Part shown: piece by piece, positions 8,419-18,906 of the stretch | How positions within the stretch are numbered: position 1 is the first letter of the stretch | Layout of the letters: each line of letters opens with the position of its first letter | NCBI GenBank assembly: GCA_018066805.1 | Contig: JAGPVX010000029.1 | Span: 1-64,000 of the forward strand | DNA length: 64,000 bases | Source: Paraperlucidibaca sp. | GTDB lineage: Bacteria; Pseudomonadota; Gammaproteobacteria; Pseudomonadales; Moraxellaceae | Reading direction: 5' to 3' | Notes under the pieces: model-generated | What the model saw: only the letters and a program-made list of their open reading frames with translations | Databases searched by the model: none | What the model was told of the DNA's origin: nothing | Translations under genes and position numbers: made by a program

Positions 8419-11039
8419 GCGCCATTTCGGCGGCGACACTAAACGCCACGCATGACAAGGCACAATTAAAAGCTGCCTTGGCTCAGCTTTTTGAGCGCTT
8501 TGACCAAGGCCGCGACGTGCGCTTATTGGTGCGCGAATGGGCCGCCGCTATCGATGAAGTGTTGCGCGATGCGTGGTTGGCGCTAAGCCTAGATAAAGCT
8601 CATGACTTGAGCCTGCTGGCCGTCGGCGGCTATGGCCGCGCCGAGCTACTACCGCAATCCGATGTCGATGTCTTAGTGTTGCATCGAGAAGACAACCTAG
8701 ATGAGACGCTGCAAGCCGCAGTAAGTGCATTCATCACCTATTTGTGGGATTTAGGTCTCGATGTCGGCTCTAGCGTGCGCTCGCTCAGCGACTGCGTTCG
8801 CCTTGCCACCGACGACATCACCATCGCGACAAACCTCATGGAGTCACGCACTTTAGTTGGTGAGGCTGCACTGCGCGATGACATGCTGCGCGTTACTGGA
8901 CCAGACCAGCTTTGGCCAGGAAAAGCCTTTTTTATTGCTAAGCGCGATGAGCAAATCGCTCGCCACGGCAAGCACAACAATACCGAATACAACCTTGAGC
9001 CTGACCTTAAAAACGCACCAGGCGGCCTTCGCGATATCCAAACAATTGGCTGGGTTGCCAAGCGCCATTTCGGCGCCGACACCTTGCGCGGCCTCATCGC
9101 TCACGGTTTTTTAACGGAAGCCGAGTTCGATGAAATTGATGCCTGCCAATGCGTGCTTTGGCGTTTTCGTTTTGCTCTCAACAAGATTAGCCATCGTAAC
9201 GAAACCCGCATTTTATTTGATTATCAGCGCCATATTGCCGAACTTTTTGGCTATACCGACACCGTAGCCAACCGTGGTGTTGAACAGCTGATGCAGGATT
9301 ATTATCGCGCCGCTACGCGCATCTCCATGCTCAATGAGTTGCTGCTGCAATACTTCGAGGAGGCTATTTTAGGTCACGCCGAAGATGATGAAATCATCCC
9401 CATCAACAATCGCTTTCAGATTCGTGATGGCGCTATTCAAGTCACCAGTGAAGATGTATTTCGCCGTACGCCATCGGCACTGCTCGAGGTTTTCGTATTG
9501 CTCGGTGAGCGCGCGGAAGTGCACAAAGTACGCGCCAGCACCATCCGTTTGATCATGCAGCACCTGCCACTTATCGACGATAAGTTCCGCAATGACATTC
9601 GCAATAAGTCGTTGTTTATGGAACTGATGCGCTGCCGCACGGCGCTATTTTCATCGCTGCGGAAAATGAAGCGCTATGGCGTACTAGGGCTTTATATTCC
9701 GGCCTTCGGCGCCATTATTGGCAAGATGCAGTACGACCTTTTCCACATCTACACGGTCGATGCGCACACTTTATTGGTGCTGAAAAATATGCGGCGCTTT
9801 CGCTACGCCGAAATGGAGGAGCGTTTCCCTGTTGTTGCGCAAGTGGCCAACAATCTGCCGAAGATTGAACTGCTGTATTTGGCAGGCTTGTTTCATGACA
9901 TCGCCAAAGGCCGCGGCGGCGATCACTCTGAATTAGGCGCAGTCGACGCTTACGATTTCTGCATTAATCATGGTCTAGGCAAATGGGATGCCGGCCTAGT
10001 GTCGTGGCTGGCGCTAAACCATTTGGTGATGTCGGTGACGGCGCAGAAAAAAGACGTTTCCGACCCCGATGTGATTAACGAGTTTGCGCAAAAAGTTGGC
10101 GATGTCGTGCATTTGGATTATCTCTATTCGCTCACCGTTGCCGATATTTGTGCGACCAACCCAACGCTGTGGAACTCTTGGCGCGCCTCGCTTTTACGCC
10201 AGCTCTATATGCAAACCAAGCAAGCTTTGCGCCGCGGCTTAATCAACCCCATTGCTAAGCCGGAATGGGTCACGCAAGCACGCGCCAATGCGCTGGATAT
10301 TTTGCTTGCCCAAGGCGTTAAGGCCGATGCCGTCAATTCGCTCTGGGAACATTTGGGCGATGACTACTTCCTGCACGAGGCGGCAGAAGATATTGCCTGG
10401 CACACCGAAGCCATGCTTGCCCACTCACACGAGGCCGGCCCTTTGGTGCTGGTGCGCGAAAACCATAACGGCCAATACGATGGCGCGACGCAGATCTTTG
10501 TTTATACGCGCGATATGCCAAACCTATTTGCTGCCACCGTGGCTGAGCTCGACCAGCTCAACCTCACCGTTATGGACGCGCGCATTATCACCTCGACCAG
10601 CCGCTATTCACTCGATAGCTATGTTGTGCTCGATGAAAATGGCCAGCCCATTAATGATCCCGTGCGCCTCAAACACCTAGGTGCGCATCTGCGCGAGGCA
10701 CTGGCGGAACCCGATGAGTTTCCAACCTTGGTGCAACGCCGCCTGCCGCGCCAGCTCAAGCATTTCGACGTGCGCACCGATGTCCGCCTAAGCAATGACT
10801 TAGCCAACCAACACACCGTAGTTGAAATTGTCGCGCTCGATCGCCCCGGCCTGCTGGCGCATATTGGCCGCATTTTCATGGAGCATAAGGTCAATCTACA
10901 AAATGCCCGCATCGCCACCTTAGGCGAGCGTGCCGAAGATATATTCTTTCTCACCGACAGTGAGCAACAGCCGATTTCTGACCCTGAGTTATGCGAGCGC
11001 TTATGTGATGCGCTGCGCACTCAGCTCGACGCACGCTAA
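8415..11039 (+). CDS. glnD: Bifunctional [protein-PII] uridylyltransferase / uridylyl-removing enzyme
   Basis: Nitrogen sensor that uridylylates PII when glutamine is low and removes UMP when it is high. Domain order: nucleotidyltransferase with GGYGRAELLPQSDVDVLVL (residues 71-89, two catalytic Asp), a linker, an HD domain with FHDIAKGRGGDH near residue 494 for the removal activity, then two C-terminal ACT domains (the last begins around VVEIVALDRPGLLAHIGRIF) that bind glutamine. The 874 residues match the family. Start ATG at 8415 overlaps the map stop, consistent with coupling. Confidence 0.97.
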   Translation: MSAISAATLNATHDKAQLKAALAQLFERFDQGRDVRLLVREWAAAIDEVLRDAWLALSLDKAHDLSLLAVGGYGRAELLPQSDVDVLVLHREDNLDETLQAAVSAFITYLWDLGLDVGSSVRSLSDCVRLATDDITIATNLMESRTLVGEAALRDDMLRVTGPDQLWPGKAFFIAKRDEQIARHGKHNNTEYNLEPDLKNAPGGLRDIQTIGWVAKRHFGADTLRGLIAHGFLTEAEFDEIDACQCVLWRFRFALNKISHRNETRILFDYQRHIAELFGYTDTVANRGVEQLMQDYYRAATRISMLNELLLQYFEEAILGHAEDDEIIPINNRFQIRDGAIQVTSEDVFRRTPSALLEVFVLLGERAEVHKVRASTIRLIMQHLPLIDDKFRNDIRNKSLFMELMRCRTALFSSLRKMKRYGVLGLYIPAFGAIIGKMQYDLFHIYTVDAHTLLVLKNMRRFRYAEMEERFPVVAQVANNLPKIELLYLAGLFHDIAKGRGGDHSELGAVDAYDFCINHGLGKWDAGLVSWLALNHLVMSVTAQKKDVSDPDVINEFAQKVGDVVHLDYLYSLTVADICATNPTLWNSWRASLLRQLYMQTKQALRRGLINPIAKPEWVTQARANALDILLAQGVKADAVNSLWEHLGDDYFLHEAAEDIAWHTEAMLAHSHEAGPLVLVRENHNGQYDGATQIFVYTRDMPNLFAATVAELDQLNLTVMDARIITSTSRYSLDSYVVLDENGQPINDPVRLKHLGAHLREALAEPDEFPTLVQRRLPRQLKHFDVRTDVRLSNDLANQHTVVEIVALDRPGLLAHIGRIFMEHKVNLQNARIATLGERAEDIFFLTDSEQQPISDPELCERLCDALRTQLDAR

Positions 11040-11078
11040 GCCCAGCACTAGTGAAGACTTTTTGAATATGAGAGCCGC

Positions 11079-12278
11079 ATGAACCCAGACTTAGCGTTGC
11101 TGCATCCCTACCCGTTTGAGAAGCTGAGCAAGCTCTTCGCTAATCACAGTGCGCCGGCCGGCCTTAAGCCGATTGCGCTGTCGATTGGCGAGCCGCGCCA
11201 TCCAGCCCCTGCATTTGCCGTTGAAGCGCTGCGTGATGGCTTAGCGGGCTTGTCGACCTATCCCAGCACGCTTGGTCTGCCCGTCATTCGTGAGGCCATT
11301 GCTGAATGGTTATGTGGCCGATTTCAGCTGCACGAGGTTAATCCCGCCACACAGGTATTACCCGTTAACGGCACGCGCGAGGCCCTGTTTGCCTTAGCTC
11401 AAGCGGTGATTGATCGTGGTGTCAGTGGCGACAAGCCTTTGGTACTCATGCCCAATCCGTTTTACCAAATCTATGAAGGCGCGGCGCTGCTTGCCGGAGC
11501 CGAGCCCTATTTCCTTTCCTGCACCGAAGCCAGCGCCTTTCAGCCAGACTTCGATGCTGTACCTGAAAGCGTGTGGCAGCGCACACAACTGATTTATCTA
11601 TGCACACCCGGCAACCCCACTGGCGCGCTACTCAGCATGGAGACCCTAAAAAAGCTCATCGCGCTCAGTGATCGCTACGGCTTCATCATCGCCTCCGACG
11701 AGTGTTACTCCGAGATTTATCGCGATGAGGCCGTACCGCCTGTAGGTCTGCTACAAGCGTGTGCATCGCTTGCGCGAGATGATTACCGCAACTGCGTGGT
11801 GTTTCATTCGTTATCGAAACGCTCAAATTTACCCGGCCTGCGCTCCGGCTTTGTTGCTGGCGATGCCAACGTGATGAGCGCATTTCTGCGCTATCGCACC
11901 TACCATGGCTCAGCCATGCCAGTACAACATCAGCAAGTTTCTGCAAAGGTCTGGCGCGATGAGGCCCATGTGCGCGACAATCGCGCCCGATACAACGCCA
12001 AGTTCGCCCAAGTTTTCGACATTCTCAACCCGGTATTGCCCCTGCATGCGCCAGACGCTGGCTTTTATTTCTGGGCGAAGACACCTGGTTCAGATGAAGA
12101 CTTTGCTCGCGAACTGCATGCACAACAAGCAGTTACTGTGCTGCCCGGCCGCTATTTGGCACGTGCTGATGAACACGGTCATAACCCTGGCGATGGCTAT
12201 GTGCGCATGGCCTTAGTGGCGAGCCTCGACGAATGCATCGAAGCCGCTGAACGAATTCGTGACTTTATGACGCGCTAA
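11079..12278 (+). CDS. dapC: Succinyldiaminopimelate transaminase
   Basis: PLP-dependent class I/II aminotransferase that converts N-succinyl-2-amino-6-ketopimelate to N-succinyl-LL-diaminopimelate in the succinylase route to lysine. The 399 residues show the family opening [13 protein letters not shown] and [10 protein letters not shown], the [11 protein letters not shown] motif, and the PLP lysine, Lys247, in [16 protein letters not shown]. Its place between glnD and dapD supports dapC over a generic aspartate aminotransferase. The spacing to dapD is 32 bases. Confidence 0.93.
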   Translation: MNPDLALLHPYPFEKLSKLFANHSAPAGLKPIALSIGEPRHPAPAFAVEALRDGLAGLSTYPSTLGLPVIREAIAEWLCGRFQLHEVNPATQVLPVNGTREALFALAQAVIDRGVSGDKPLVLMPNPFYQIYEGAALLAGAEPYFLSCTEASAFQPDFDAVPESVWQRTQLIYLCTPGNPTGALLSMETLKKLIALSDRYGFIIASDECYSEIYRDEAVPPVGLLQACASLARDDYRNCVVFHSLSKRSNLPGLRSGFVAGDANVMSAFLRYRTYHGSAMPVQHQQVSAKVWRDEAHVRDNRARYNAKFAQVFDILNPVLPLHAPDAGFYFWAKTPGSDEDFARELHAQQAVTVLPGRYLARADEHGHNPGDGYVRMALVASLDECIEAAERIRDFMTR

Positions 12279-12310
12279 ATGCCGTCGCAATTTTTGATTT
12301 GGAGATAACC

Positions 12311-13135
12311 ATGAGCTTAGCCCAACTGATCGAAGACGCCTTTGAGCGCCGTGCCGAATTTTCCCCAAGCAACGCACCACAAGAAGTACGCGATGCTGTC
12401 GTGCAAGCCTTGGACATGCTCGACAATGGCAGCGCACGCGTAGCCGAAAAAGTCGACGGCGAATGGATCGTCAATCAATGGCTGAAAAAAGCTGTGCTGC
12501 TATCGTTCCGCCTCAATGACAATATCCCTGTGCCCGCCGGCGGCGGCATGCAGTTTTACGACAAAGTACCGACCAAATTTGCCGACTGGAATGCCGCGCA
12601 ATTCGAAGCCTCGGGCATCCGCGTAGTGCCACCAGCCGTCGCACGCCGTGGCAGCTTTATCGCGCGTAATACCGTACTCATGCCCTCCTACGTCAACATC
12701 GGCGCTTACGTCGATGAGGGCTCAATGGTTGATACCTGGGCTACTGTCGGCTCATGCGCTCAGATCGGCAAAAACGTTCACCTCTCCGGTGGCGTTGGCA
12801 TTGGCGGCGTGCTCGAACCACTGCAAGCCAACCCCACCATCATCGAAGATAACTGCTTCATCGGCGCTCGCTCAGAAGTCGTTGAAGGCGTGATTATCGG
12901 TGAAGGCTCAGTGCTTTCGATGGGCGTTTTCATTGGCCAATCGACCCCAATTTATGATCGCGAAACTGGCGAAATTAGCTATGGTCGCGTGCCGGCTGGC
13001 TCAGTGGTCGTGCCCGGCTCATTGCCACGCGACAACGGCCGCTACAGCCTGACCTGCGCCGTCATTGTGAAAAAAGTCGACGCGCAAACGCGCAGCAAAA
13101 CCAGCATTAACGACCTGCTCCGTTTAGTAGATTAA
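12311..13135 (+). CDS. dapD: 2,3,4,5-tetrahydropyridine-2,6-dicarboxylate N-succinyltransferase
   Basis: Succinylates tetrahydrodipicolinate, the step before DapC. The 274-residue protein has an N-terminal helical region, then a left-handed beta-helix of hexapeptide repeats (about residues 100-230, e.g. [20 protein letters not shown] and [20 protein letters not shown]), matching the trimeric DapD family in length. The start ATG at 12311 has GGAGA 6 bases upstream; a further ATG at 12299 lies before this site and is not needed. Confidence 0.97.
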   Translation: MSLAQLIEDAFERRAEFSPSNAPQEVRDAVVQALDMLDNGSARVAEKVDGEWIVNQWLKKAVLLSFRLNDNIPVPAGGGMQFYDKVPTKFADWNAAQFEASGIRVVPPAVARRGSFIARNTVLMPSYVNIGAYVDEGSMVDTWATVGSCAQIGKNVHLSGGVGIGGVLEPLQANPTIIEDNCFIGARSEVVEGVIIGEGSVLSMGVFIGQSTPIYDRETGEISYGRVPAGSVVVPGSLPRDNGRYSLTCAVIVKKVDAQTRSKTSINDLLRLVD

Positions 13136-13161
13136 GAGTCTTTTTAGAGGAATATTCGCGC

Positions 13162-14076
13162 ATGACGCTTTCAGCACATCGCATGACTCACCTCAAGGCA
13201 CTTGAGGCCGAGTCTATTCATATCATTCGTGAGGTTGCCGCCGAGTTCGACAACCCCGTGATGCTTTACTCCATCGGCAAAGATTCGACGGTGATGTTGC
13301 ACCTCGCGCGTAAAGCCTTTGCACCCGGCAAGCCGCCATTTCCCTTGATGCACGTGAATACCACGTGGAAGTTCAAGGAAATGATCGAGTTTCGCGACCG
13401 CATGGCCAAAGAGGCTGGCATGGAATTGATCTCGCATACCAACCAAGAAGGCGTGGCAGCGAACATCAACCCATTCGATCACGGCAGCTCGAAATACACC
13501 GATATTATGAAAACTCAGGCCTTAAAACAGGCGCTGAACATGCACGGCTTCGATGCCGCTTTTGGCGGTGCGCGCCGCGATGAAGAGAAATCACGTGCGA
13601 AAGAGCGTGTGTACTCCTTCCGCGACAAGAACCATCGCTGGGATCCTAAAGTGCAGCGTCCTGAATTGTGGAACCTCTACAACGGCCGCATCAACAAGGG
13701 TGAGTCAATTCGTGTTTTCCCGTTGTCGAACTGGACTGAGCTCGACATTTGGCAATACCTATATCTCGAGCAAATTGAAATCGTGCCACTGTATTTGTCA
13801 GCACCACGCCCTGTCGTAGAGCGCGACGGTATGTTGATCATGGTCGATGACGAACGCCTGCCGCTGCGCGAAGGCGAAGTGCCGATGATCAAAAATGTGC
13901 GCTTCCGCACGCTGGGCTGCTACCCATTAACCGGCGCAGTTGAATCTGATGCCGCCACACTGCCCGAGATCATTCAAGAGATGCTGGTTACCCGCACCTC
14001 GGAACGCTCTGGCCGTGCCATTGACCACGATGAATCGGGTTCGATGGAAAAGAAAAAACGCGAAGGCTATTTCTAA
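13162..14076 (+). CDS. cysD: Sulfate adenylyltransferase subunit 2
   Basis: Catalytic subunit of ATP sulfurylase, which forms adenosine 5'-phosphosulfate from ATP and sulfate for sulfate assimilation. The PP-loop ATP-binding motif is SIGKDS at residues 37-42, and downstream [20 protein letters not shown] and [17 protein letters not shown] segments are diagnostic. The protein is 304 residues (family about 302). Its TAA shares a base with the cysN ATG, so the two subunits are translationally coupled. No cysC, cysH or cysI lies nearby. Confidence 0.97.
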   Translation: MTLSAHRMTHLKALEAESIHIIREVAAEFDNPVMLYSIGKDSTVMLHLARKAFAPGKPPFPLMHVNTTWKFKEMIEFRDRMAKEAGMELISHTNQEGVAANINPFDHGSSKYTDIMKTQALKQALNMHGFDAAFGGARRDEEKSRAKERVYSFRDKNHRWDPKVQRPELWNLYNGRINKGESIRVFPLSNWTELDIWQYLYLEQIEIVPLYLSAPRPVVERDGMLIMVDDERLPLREGEVPMIKNVRFRTLGCYPLTGAVESDAATLPEIIQEMLVTRTSERSGRAIDHDESGSMEKKKREGYF

Positions 14077-15731
14077 TGATCATTGAAAGTATCGACAATA
14101 TTCAGGATTACCTGCACCAGCACGAACACAAAGACATGCTGCGCTTTATCACCTGCGGCAGTGTTGATGATGGCAAATCGACCTTAATCGGCCGTCTGTT
14201 GCATGACTCAAAAATGATCTTCGAAGATCAGCTTGCCGCCATCACGCGTGACAGCGTTAAACATGGCACCACCGGTGAAGTCGTTGATTTAGCGCTACTG
14301 GTTGATGGTCTACAATCCGAGCGTGAGCAAGGCATCACCATCGATGTCGCTTACCGCTTCTTCGCCACCGATAACCGCAAATACATCATTGCCGATACTC
14401 CAGGCCATGAGCAGTACACACGTAATATGGCCACCGGTGCATCAACCGCCGATGTTGCTATTTTGCTTATCGATGCCCGCTATGGCGTGCAAGTACAAAC
14501 TCGTCGCCATAGCTTTATTTGCTCGCTGCTCGGCATCAAGCATTTTGTTGTGGCCATCAATAAAATGGACTTGGTCGACTATAGCCAAGCTCGTTTTGAT
14601 GAGATCAAAGCGGAATACGAAGCCTTTGTCGCGCCGCTGAATGTGCCCGATATTCACTACGTGCCGATGTCGGCGCTGCTAGGCGAAAACGTCGTTAATG
14701 CCAGCACAAAAATGCCATGGTATGACGGCCAAGCGATGCTTGCGCTCTTAGACTCGTTGCCGCTGCAGCGTGACACCGCGCTCGATACACTGCGTCTGCC
14801 CGTGCAATACGTGAACCGACCTAACCTTAACTTCCGTGGCTTCTGCGGCACTATTGCTGCTGGCACGGTGACGCCGGGCATGGCGATTAAAGCGCTGCCA
14901 TCCGGTAAAACCTCCACGGTAAAATCGATTGTGGTCTGGGAAGGTGAGCTGGCAGAGGCGCATGTCGGTCAAGCCATCACACTCACGCTCAATGACGAAA
15001 TTGATATCTCTCGCGGCGATATGATTGTTGCCGCCGATGACACATTGACCATGGCGCATGGCTTTGAAGCGCACGTGGTGTGGATGCACGAGCAGGCCAT
15101 GCAAGTCGGCAAAACCTACGACTTCAAGCTCGGCACCACCTTTACCAGTGGCCGTGTTACGGAGATCATTCATCAGATCGATGTCAACACGCTGGCCACT
15201 AGCCCTGCCGAGCAATTAACGCTCAATGGCATCGCCCTATGCCGCGTGCAGTTCACTCGCGCTGTCGCCTTCGATGCCTATAAAGACTGCCATGCCACCG
15301 GCAGCCTCATCATCATCGATCGCCTAAACAACATCACAGTCGGTGCCGGCATGATCAGCGCCCGCCTTGATGCTGGTGATGACAACGATACGCTAGTGCC
15401 GGTCACCGCTGGCGATCGCGCCCGTCGCTTAGGCCAAGCCGCTGTGCGCATCGTCATTGAGGCGAGTGGCGCTCAGGCCCTAGCTGAGCAGCTTGAATCG
15501 GCGCTGTTCCAAGCAGGTGCACTACCGGCCATTGCCAGCGAAAGTGGCGTTGTTCACGCTCTACAAGGCGCTGGTGTGATCGTAATCGTGCCGGAAGAAG
15601 TCGTTGGCGAGCGCAGTGTGCGCGTGCGTGATGCCGGCACCAGCATTGCCCCACAACAGCTAGCTGTTAGCAACGCCGCTGCCGCCGCGCAGATTGTTGC
15701 ACTGCTGCGCGAACAGCAGCTGCTGGGTTAA
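14076..15731 (+). CDS. cysN: Sulfate adenylyltransferase subunit 1 (GTPase), with atypical C-terminal extension
   Basis: Regulatory GTPase subunit of ATP sulfurylase. The GTPase motifs are clear: GSVDDGKST (residues 28-36), DTPGHEQYT (about 107), and NKMD (about 162), followed by EF-Tu-like beta-barrels ending near [15 protein letters not shown]. coli CysN has about 475 residues; this one has 551. The final 100 or so residues (from about 450) are not a functional APS kinase, because no P-loop GxSGxGKST is present, but the pattern [20 protein letters not shown] then [14 protein letters not shown] resembles a shortened, decayed CysC domain. If so, APS kinase must be supplied elsewhere or sulfate reduction goes directly from APS. 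Confidence 0.94.
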   Translation: MIIESIDNIQDYLHQHEHKDMLRFITCGSVDDGKSTLIGRLLHDSKMIFEDQLAAITRDSVKHGTTGEVVDLALLVDGLQSEREQGITIDVAYRFFATDNRKYIIADTPGHEQYTRNMATGASTADVAILLIDARYGVQVQTRRHSFICSLLGIKHFVVAINKMDLVDYSQARFDEIKAEYEAFVAPLNVPDIHYVPMSALLGENVVNASTKMPWYDGQAMLALLDSLPLQRDTALDTLRLPVQYVNRPNLNFRGFCGTIAAGTVTPGMAIKALPSGKTSTVKSIVVWEGELAEAHVGQAITLTLNDEIDISRGDMIVAADDTLTMAHGFEAHVVWMHEQAMQVGKTYDFKLGTTFTSGRVTEIIHQIDVNTLATSPAEQLTLNGIALCRVQFTRAVAFDAYKDCHATGSLIIIDRLNNITVGAGMISARLDAGDDNDTLVPVTAGDRARRLGQAAVRIVIEASGAQALAEQLESALFQAGALPAIASESGVVHALQGAGVIVIVPEEVVGERSVRVRDAGTSIAPQQLAVSNAAAAAQIVALLREQQLLG

Positions 15732-15734
15732 GCC

Positions 15735-16067
15735 ATGCTCACGCTGATTGGCATTAAGGCCTGTGACAGCATGAAAAAAGCCGTGGTGCGTCTAGACGCG
15801 AGCACCACGGCCTACAATTTTCGTGATCTGAAAAAGCAGCCGCCTAGCCATGATGAAGTGCTGCGCTGGTACGCGCTTGTTGGCGAGCCTCTGCTCAATA
15901 AGCGCGGCACTAGCTGGCGTAAACTCGATGCTGAGCGCCAAGCACTAGCTGCCAGCACCGAAGGCATTGCCGAGCTAATCGTAGCCAATCCCAGCTTGAT
16001 CAAACGCCCACTACTCGATGATGGCGAACAAGCCAGCGTAGGCCTCGAAAGCCCACTTCTCCCCTAG
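15735..16067 (+). CDS. ArsC/Spx-family reductase-like protein (YffB type)
   Basis: A 110-residue thioredoxin-fold protein. It has the family pattern GIKACDSMKKA with a single N-terminal cysteine (Cys10), followed by YNFRDLKKQPP, GEPLLNKRGTSWRKL and NPSLIKRPLL, as in YffB. YffB-type proteins resemble arsenate reductase but lack proven arsenate activity; a glutathione-linked thiol role is suggested for the family. In many gammaproteobacteria the gene sits beside dap genes, and here it follows dapC-dapD-cysDN by 3 bases after cysN. The substrate is unknown. Confidence 0.85.
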   Translation: MLTLIGIKACDSMKKAVVRLDASTTAYNFRDLKKQPPSHDEVLRWYALVGEPLLNKRGTSWRKLDAERQALAASTEGIAELIVANPSLIKRPLLDDGEQASVGLESPLLP

Positions 16068-16160
16068 TTGCTAAGGCGCGCTGGCGATTTATCTAGCGCC
16101 GTGTCATCGTTTCCGAGTCGAAATCGTCTTCTTGTAGATCTATCAATCTTGGAGTGCTCT

Positions 16161-16877
16161 ATGGCCTCGTTCGCCGCCACACGTTTAAAACCTATCGGTC
16201 TTGTTCTGCTGATGGCAACTGTCTCGCTCCCGAGCTGGGCTGACGACAAGCTGCCCATGCAACGTGTGGACTTTCAAACTGAGGTCTCTCGCGTCTTGGC
16301 CAATGATCTGCTCAGCGCCAAACTGACCATCGAAGCAAATGACAAAGACCCCGTGTCTTTGGCAAAAACGTTGACTGAAGCAATGAACTTAAGCTTAGCG
16401 AAAGCAAAGCTTTATAAAACCGTGAAAGTCAGCACTGGCAACCAAAGCAGCTATCCGGTCTATACCCGTGCCCAGAAAATTGAAGGCTGGCGCGGCCAAG
16501 CCACATTAGAACTTGAGTCCACCGACTTTAAAGCGGCCAGCGAACTGATCGCCAAGCTACAAAGCCATTTGCAGCTGCGCAGCATAGATTTCACCGTGGC
16601 CGAAAGTACACGCCGTGCATTGGAAGACACGCTCACGCAGGAGGCCATTGCTGCCTTCCGCGACAAGGCCGCGTTGGTGACTAAGTCTTGGGGTGCTAAG
16701 CGCTACGACTTAGTGCAAATGAGCATAGGTTCGACTGGCAATGACTATCGCCCACCGATGATGATGCGCGCGATGGCAATGAAGGTAGAGTCAGATAGCG
16801 TGCCGACACAAGATATGGCCGGCGGCGAAAGCCGTGTGCGTATCACGGTCAATGGCAGCATCGAGCTCCAGCGCTAA
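16161..16877 (+). CDS. Exported SIMPL-domain (YggE-like) protein
   Basis: A 238-residue protein with a signal peptide (cleavage after LPSWA) and a SIMPL/DUF541 domain filling the mature part: repeated alternating beta strands and helices such as VSRVLANDLLSAKLTIEAND, TRAQKIEGWRGQATLELES and a final GESRVRITVNGSIELQR. The family (YggE) is periplasmic and has been linked to oxidative stress, with no enzymatic role known. I chose the ATG at 16161 because GGAG lies 6 bases upstream and the signal peptide starts there; a reading from 16068 adds no homologous sequence. A strong terminator follows. Confidence 0.85.
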   Translation: MASFAATRLKPIGLVLLMATVSLPSWADDKLPMQRVDFQTEVSRVLANDLLSAKLTIEANDKDPVSLAKTLTEAMNLSLAKAKLYKTVKVSTGNQSSYPVYTRAQKIEGWRGQATLELESTDFKAASELIAKLQSHLQLRSIDFTVAESTRRALEDTLTQEAIAAFRDKAALVTKSWGAKRYDLVQMSIGSTGNDYRPPMMMRAMAMKVESDSVPTQDMAGGESRVRITVNGSIELQR

Positions 16878-16893
16878 GCTAAATTGATGCAAT

Positions 16894-16932
16894 AAAAAAC
16901 GGCCCGATGGTTTGCATCGAGCCGTTTTTTTT
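16894..16932. terminator. Bidirectional terminator between SIMPL gene and lep/pdxJ operon
   Basis: Hairpin AAAAAACGGC-CGATG / CATCG-GCCGTTTTTT with a GTTTG loop and one mismatch, ending in a T8 run on the plus strand and a T-rich side on the minus strand. It sits between the convergent SIMPL gene (ends 16877) and the DUF6882-like gene (ends 16966), and can end both transcripts. Confidence 0.92.
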
Positions 16933-16965
16933 GGCGCTGAACGTGTGAGTTTCATGCCTGCTAAA

Positions 16966-17418
16966 TCAATAGCGATGCAGCGCCAAAAATAACCAGGTGT
17001 CCCGGTTGCGCGCTCGAAAACAGCCATCAGCCTCGAGATACGCCACTGATGCCGCGGCTAACTCCCAGGCCATCGCGTCATCCACAGCAAAGGCTTCCGT
17101 GTCTGCGAAGCAATCGTAATCGGTCACAGCTTGCAGATTTTTTAACACCTCAGCGCTGTCGCGTGCAGCTTGCGGCAGTTTGCTATTGGCCCATGACCAT
17201 TTCCAGGTTTCTTGCGCCGCAGCAAAAGTGCCGATGGCCGTCACACCAAAACACAGGCGCTCACCTGAGCCATCATTAAAACGAATTTTCGTGACTGCCG
17301 CATCGAGCTGCCAGCTCAGCTCAGCGAAGTCTGCATGTTCAGCAACGATGGCGGCTTGCTTAGCGGCAAGGGCTTGAGAGCAGGTGGTTAAATAGGCTTC
17401 AAACTGCTCGTCATTCAT
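16966..17418 (-). CDS. DUF6882-like hypothetical protein
   Basis: A soluble 150-residue protein with no signal peptide or membrane segment. It resembles the DUF6882 type: a mixed alpha/beta core with [21 protein letters not shown] in the middle and a C-terminal [15 protein letters not shown]. No catalytic motif is evident. It overlaps the pdxJ stop by four bases (ATGA) and so is the last gene of the lepA-lepB-rnc-era-recO-pdxJ run. The family assignment is from memory of the motif and the function is unknown. Confidence 0.7.
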   Translation of the reverse strand: MNDEQFEAYLTTCSQALAAKQAAIVAEHADFAELSWQLDAAVTKIRFNDGSGERLCFGVTAIGTFAAAQETWKWSWANSKLPQAARDSAEVLKNLQAVTDYDCFADTEAFAVDDAMAWELAAASVAYLEADGCFRARNRDTWLFLALHRY

Positions 17419-18173
17419 CGCGCCGCAAGCTCCGCTAAGAGTGCGTCGCGGCGCGCGTTTTGCATCAAGGTTTTCATCTCTTTGACGGCATTGCCTAGGC
17501 CGCTAAAGAGCGCATGCGAAATCAGTGCGTGACCAATATTAAGCTCATGAAAAACAGAGATTGCCGCAATAGCTTGAGTGTTGTGATAGTGCAAACCATG
17601 ACCAGCATTAACCACTAATTTACCAGCTGCGTACTCTGCCGCATCACGAATACGCTTGAGCTCAAACGACACTTGCTCCGGCGTTTGCGCATCGGCATAA
17701 GCACCAGTGTGCAGCTCAATCGTTGGCGCACCAGCACGAATGGCAGCATCGATTTGTGCCGGCTCCGGATCGATAAACAGCGACACATCCATGCCCTGAC
17801 GCCCTAAGCGCTGGCAGGCGGCCTGCACACGGTCAAAGCCGGCGATGATGTCCAAGCCACCTTCGGTAGTCAGCTCTTCGCGCTTTTCTGGCACTAGACA
17901 AATATTGGCTGGTTTAATCTCTTCCGCGAAGCTGAGCATGGCCTCAGTCACGGCCATTTCTAAGTTCATCCGCGTTTGTAAAAGCTGCGATAGCAAACGC
18001 ACATCACGTAGCTGAATGTGACGACCATCTTCGCGTGGATGCACGGTGATGCCATCGGCGCCATGCTCTTCGGCCACCAAGGCGGCATAGACCGGCTCAG
18101 GATAACGCGTGCCACGGGCTTGGCGCAGCGTTGCCACGTGATCAATATTCACGCCCAATAATACGTCGCTCAT
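17415..18173 (-). CDS. pdxJ: Pyridoxine 5'-phosphate synthase
   Basis: Forms the pyridine ring of vitamin B6 from 1-deoxy-D-xylulose 5-phosphate and 3-amino-2-oxopropyl phosphate. The TIM-barrel start [17 protein letters not shown], the [16 protein letters not shown] block and [11 protein letters not shown] are hallmarks. The 252 residues are near the family length. It overlaps recO in ATGA, the conserved recO-pdxJ arrangement. The ATG at 18171-18173 gives [12 protein letters not shown]. Confidence 0.97.
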   Translation of the reverse strand: MSDVLLGVNIDHVATLRQARGTRYPEPVYAALVAEEHGADGITVHPREDGRHIQLRDVRLLSQLLQTRMNLEMAVTEAMLSFAEEIKPANICLVPEKREELTTEGGLDIIAGFDRVQAACQRLGRQGMDVSLFIDPEPAQIDAAIRAGAPTIELHTGAYADAQTPEQVSFELKRIRDAAEYAAGKLVVNAGHGLHYHNTQAIAAISVFHELNIGHALISHALFSGLGNAVKEMKTLMQNARRDALLAELAAR

Positions 18174-18904
18174 GTTGGCATCTCCGGCTTCGCACTGGCT
18201 TGCAGTGCAGCAAATAAATCTCTACTTTTCAATGGCTTGTCACCCAGTAATGGCGCTAAGGCACTACGATACAAGGCCTTAGCCAAGCGCAGACGGCTAA
18301 GTGTAGATAAATCCTCAGCATGCACCGCTAAAATATCTTCGCCCAAGCAAGCGCCGCGCTGGCCCTCACGCGCCTGCAACCAGCCGTGTTCAGGATAGTA
18401 CTGATAATACTGCTGCGCTTGCAGTGGCTCGCCGCTCTCGGCCTCGCTGGTATTGCTAGCCCACTGCCCCATGCTTTCGAGTAACTGACGCTCAAAGCTG
18501 CGCAAAATCGGCGCAATGGCCTCAGCATCGGCTATCTCAAGCTCACTGAGCGCACCCAAAGCGCCGGCATAGGCAACAAAGAGTTCAGGTTGGGCTAGCT
18601 CGCGCGGTAATAAACGCACCAGTAGCTCATTCAAATAAAGCCCCGAAAACAGCGCCCCGCCCTGCAACGATAAAGCCTGCGATGTCGCCTCTAGCGCGGC
18701 CACTGCGCGCAACTCACTCTGGCCTGCTAGCTGAATAAAGTAGGGCTGAAAAACACTGGGAACTTGCTGGCCTTTGCGCCGTGCACCGCGCGCAATGGCG
18801 GTGATACGACCAAACTCTGGCAGAAATAAATCCGCCAAGACACTGGTTTCGCGATACGCGCGCGCATGCAAGACATACGCTGGATACCAGGTCTTTTCAT
18901 TCAT
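18170..18904 (-). CDS. recO: DNA repair protein RecO
   Basis: Recombination mediator that works with RecR to load RecA on SSB-coated DNA. The OB-fold N-terminus [22 protein letters not shown] and ARGARRKG are recognisable, followed by a helical middle with [10 protein letters not shown] and a C-terminal segment. The 244 residues match the family. It is encoded between era and pdxJ and coupled to pdxJ. Confidence 0.93.
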   Translation of the reverse strand: MNEKTWYPAYVLHARAYRETSVLADLFLPEFGRITAIARGARRKGQQVPSVFQPYFIQLAGQSELRAVAALEATSQALSLQGGALFSGLYLNELLVRLLPRELAQPELFVAYAGALGALSELEIADAEAIAPILRSFERQLLESMGQWASNTSEAESGEPLQAQQYYQYYPEHGWLQAREGQRGACLGEDILAVHAEDLSTLSRLRLAKALYRSALAPLLGDKPLKSRDLFAALQASAKPEMPT

Positions 18905-18906
18905 GA

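Noticed and set aside
13162..15731. A complete sulfate-reduction operon with cysC or cysH next to cysDN.
   Set aside because: No such genes follow; the next genes are YffB-like and SIMPL.
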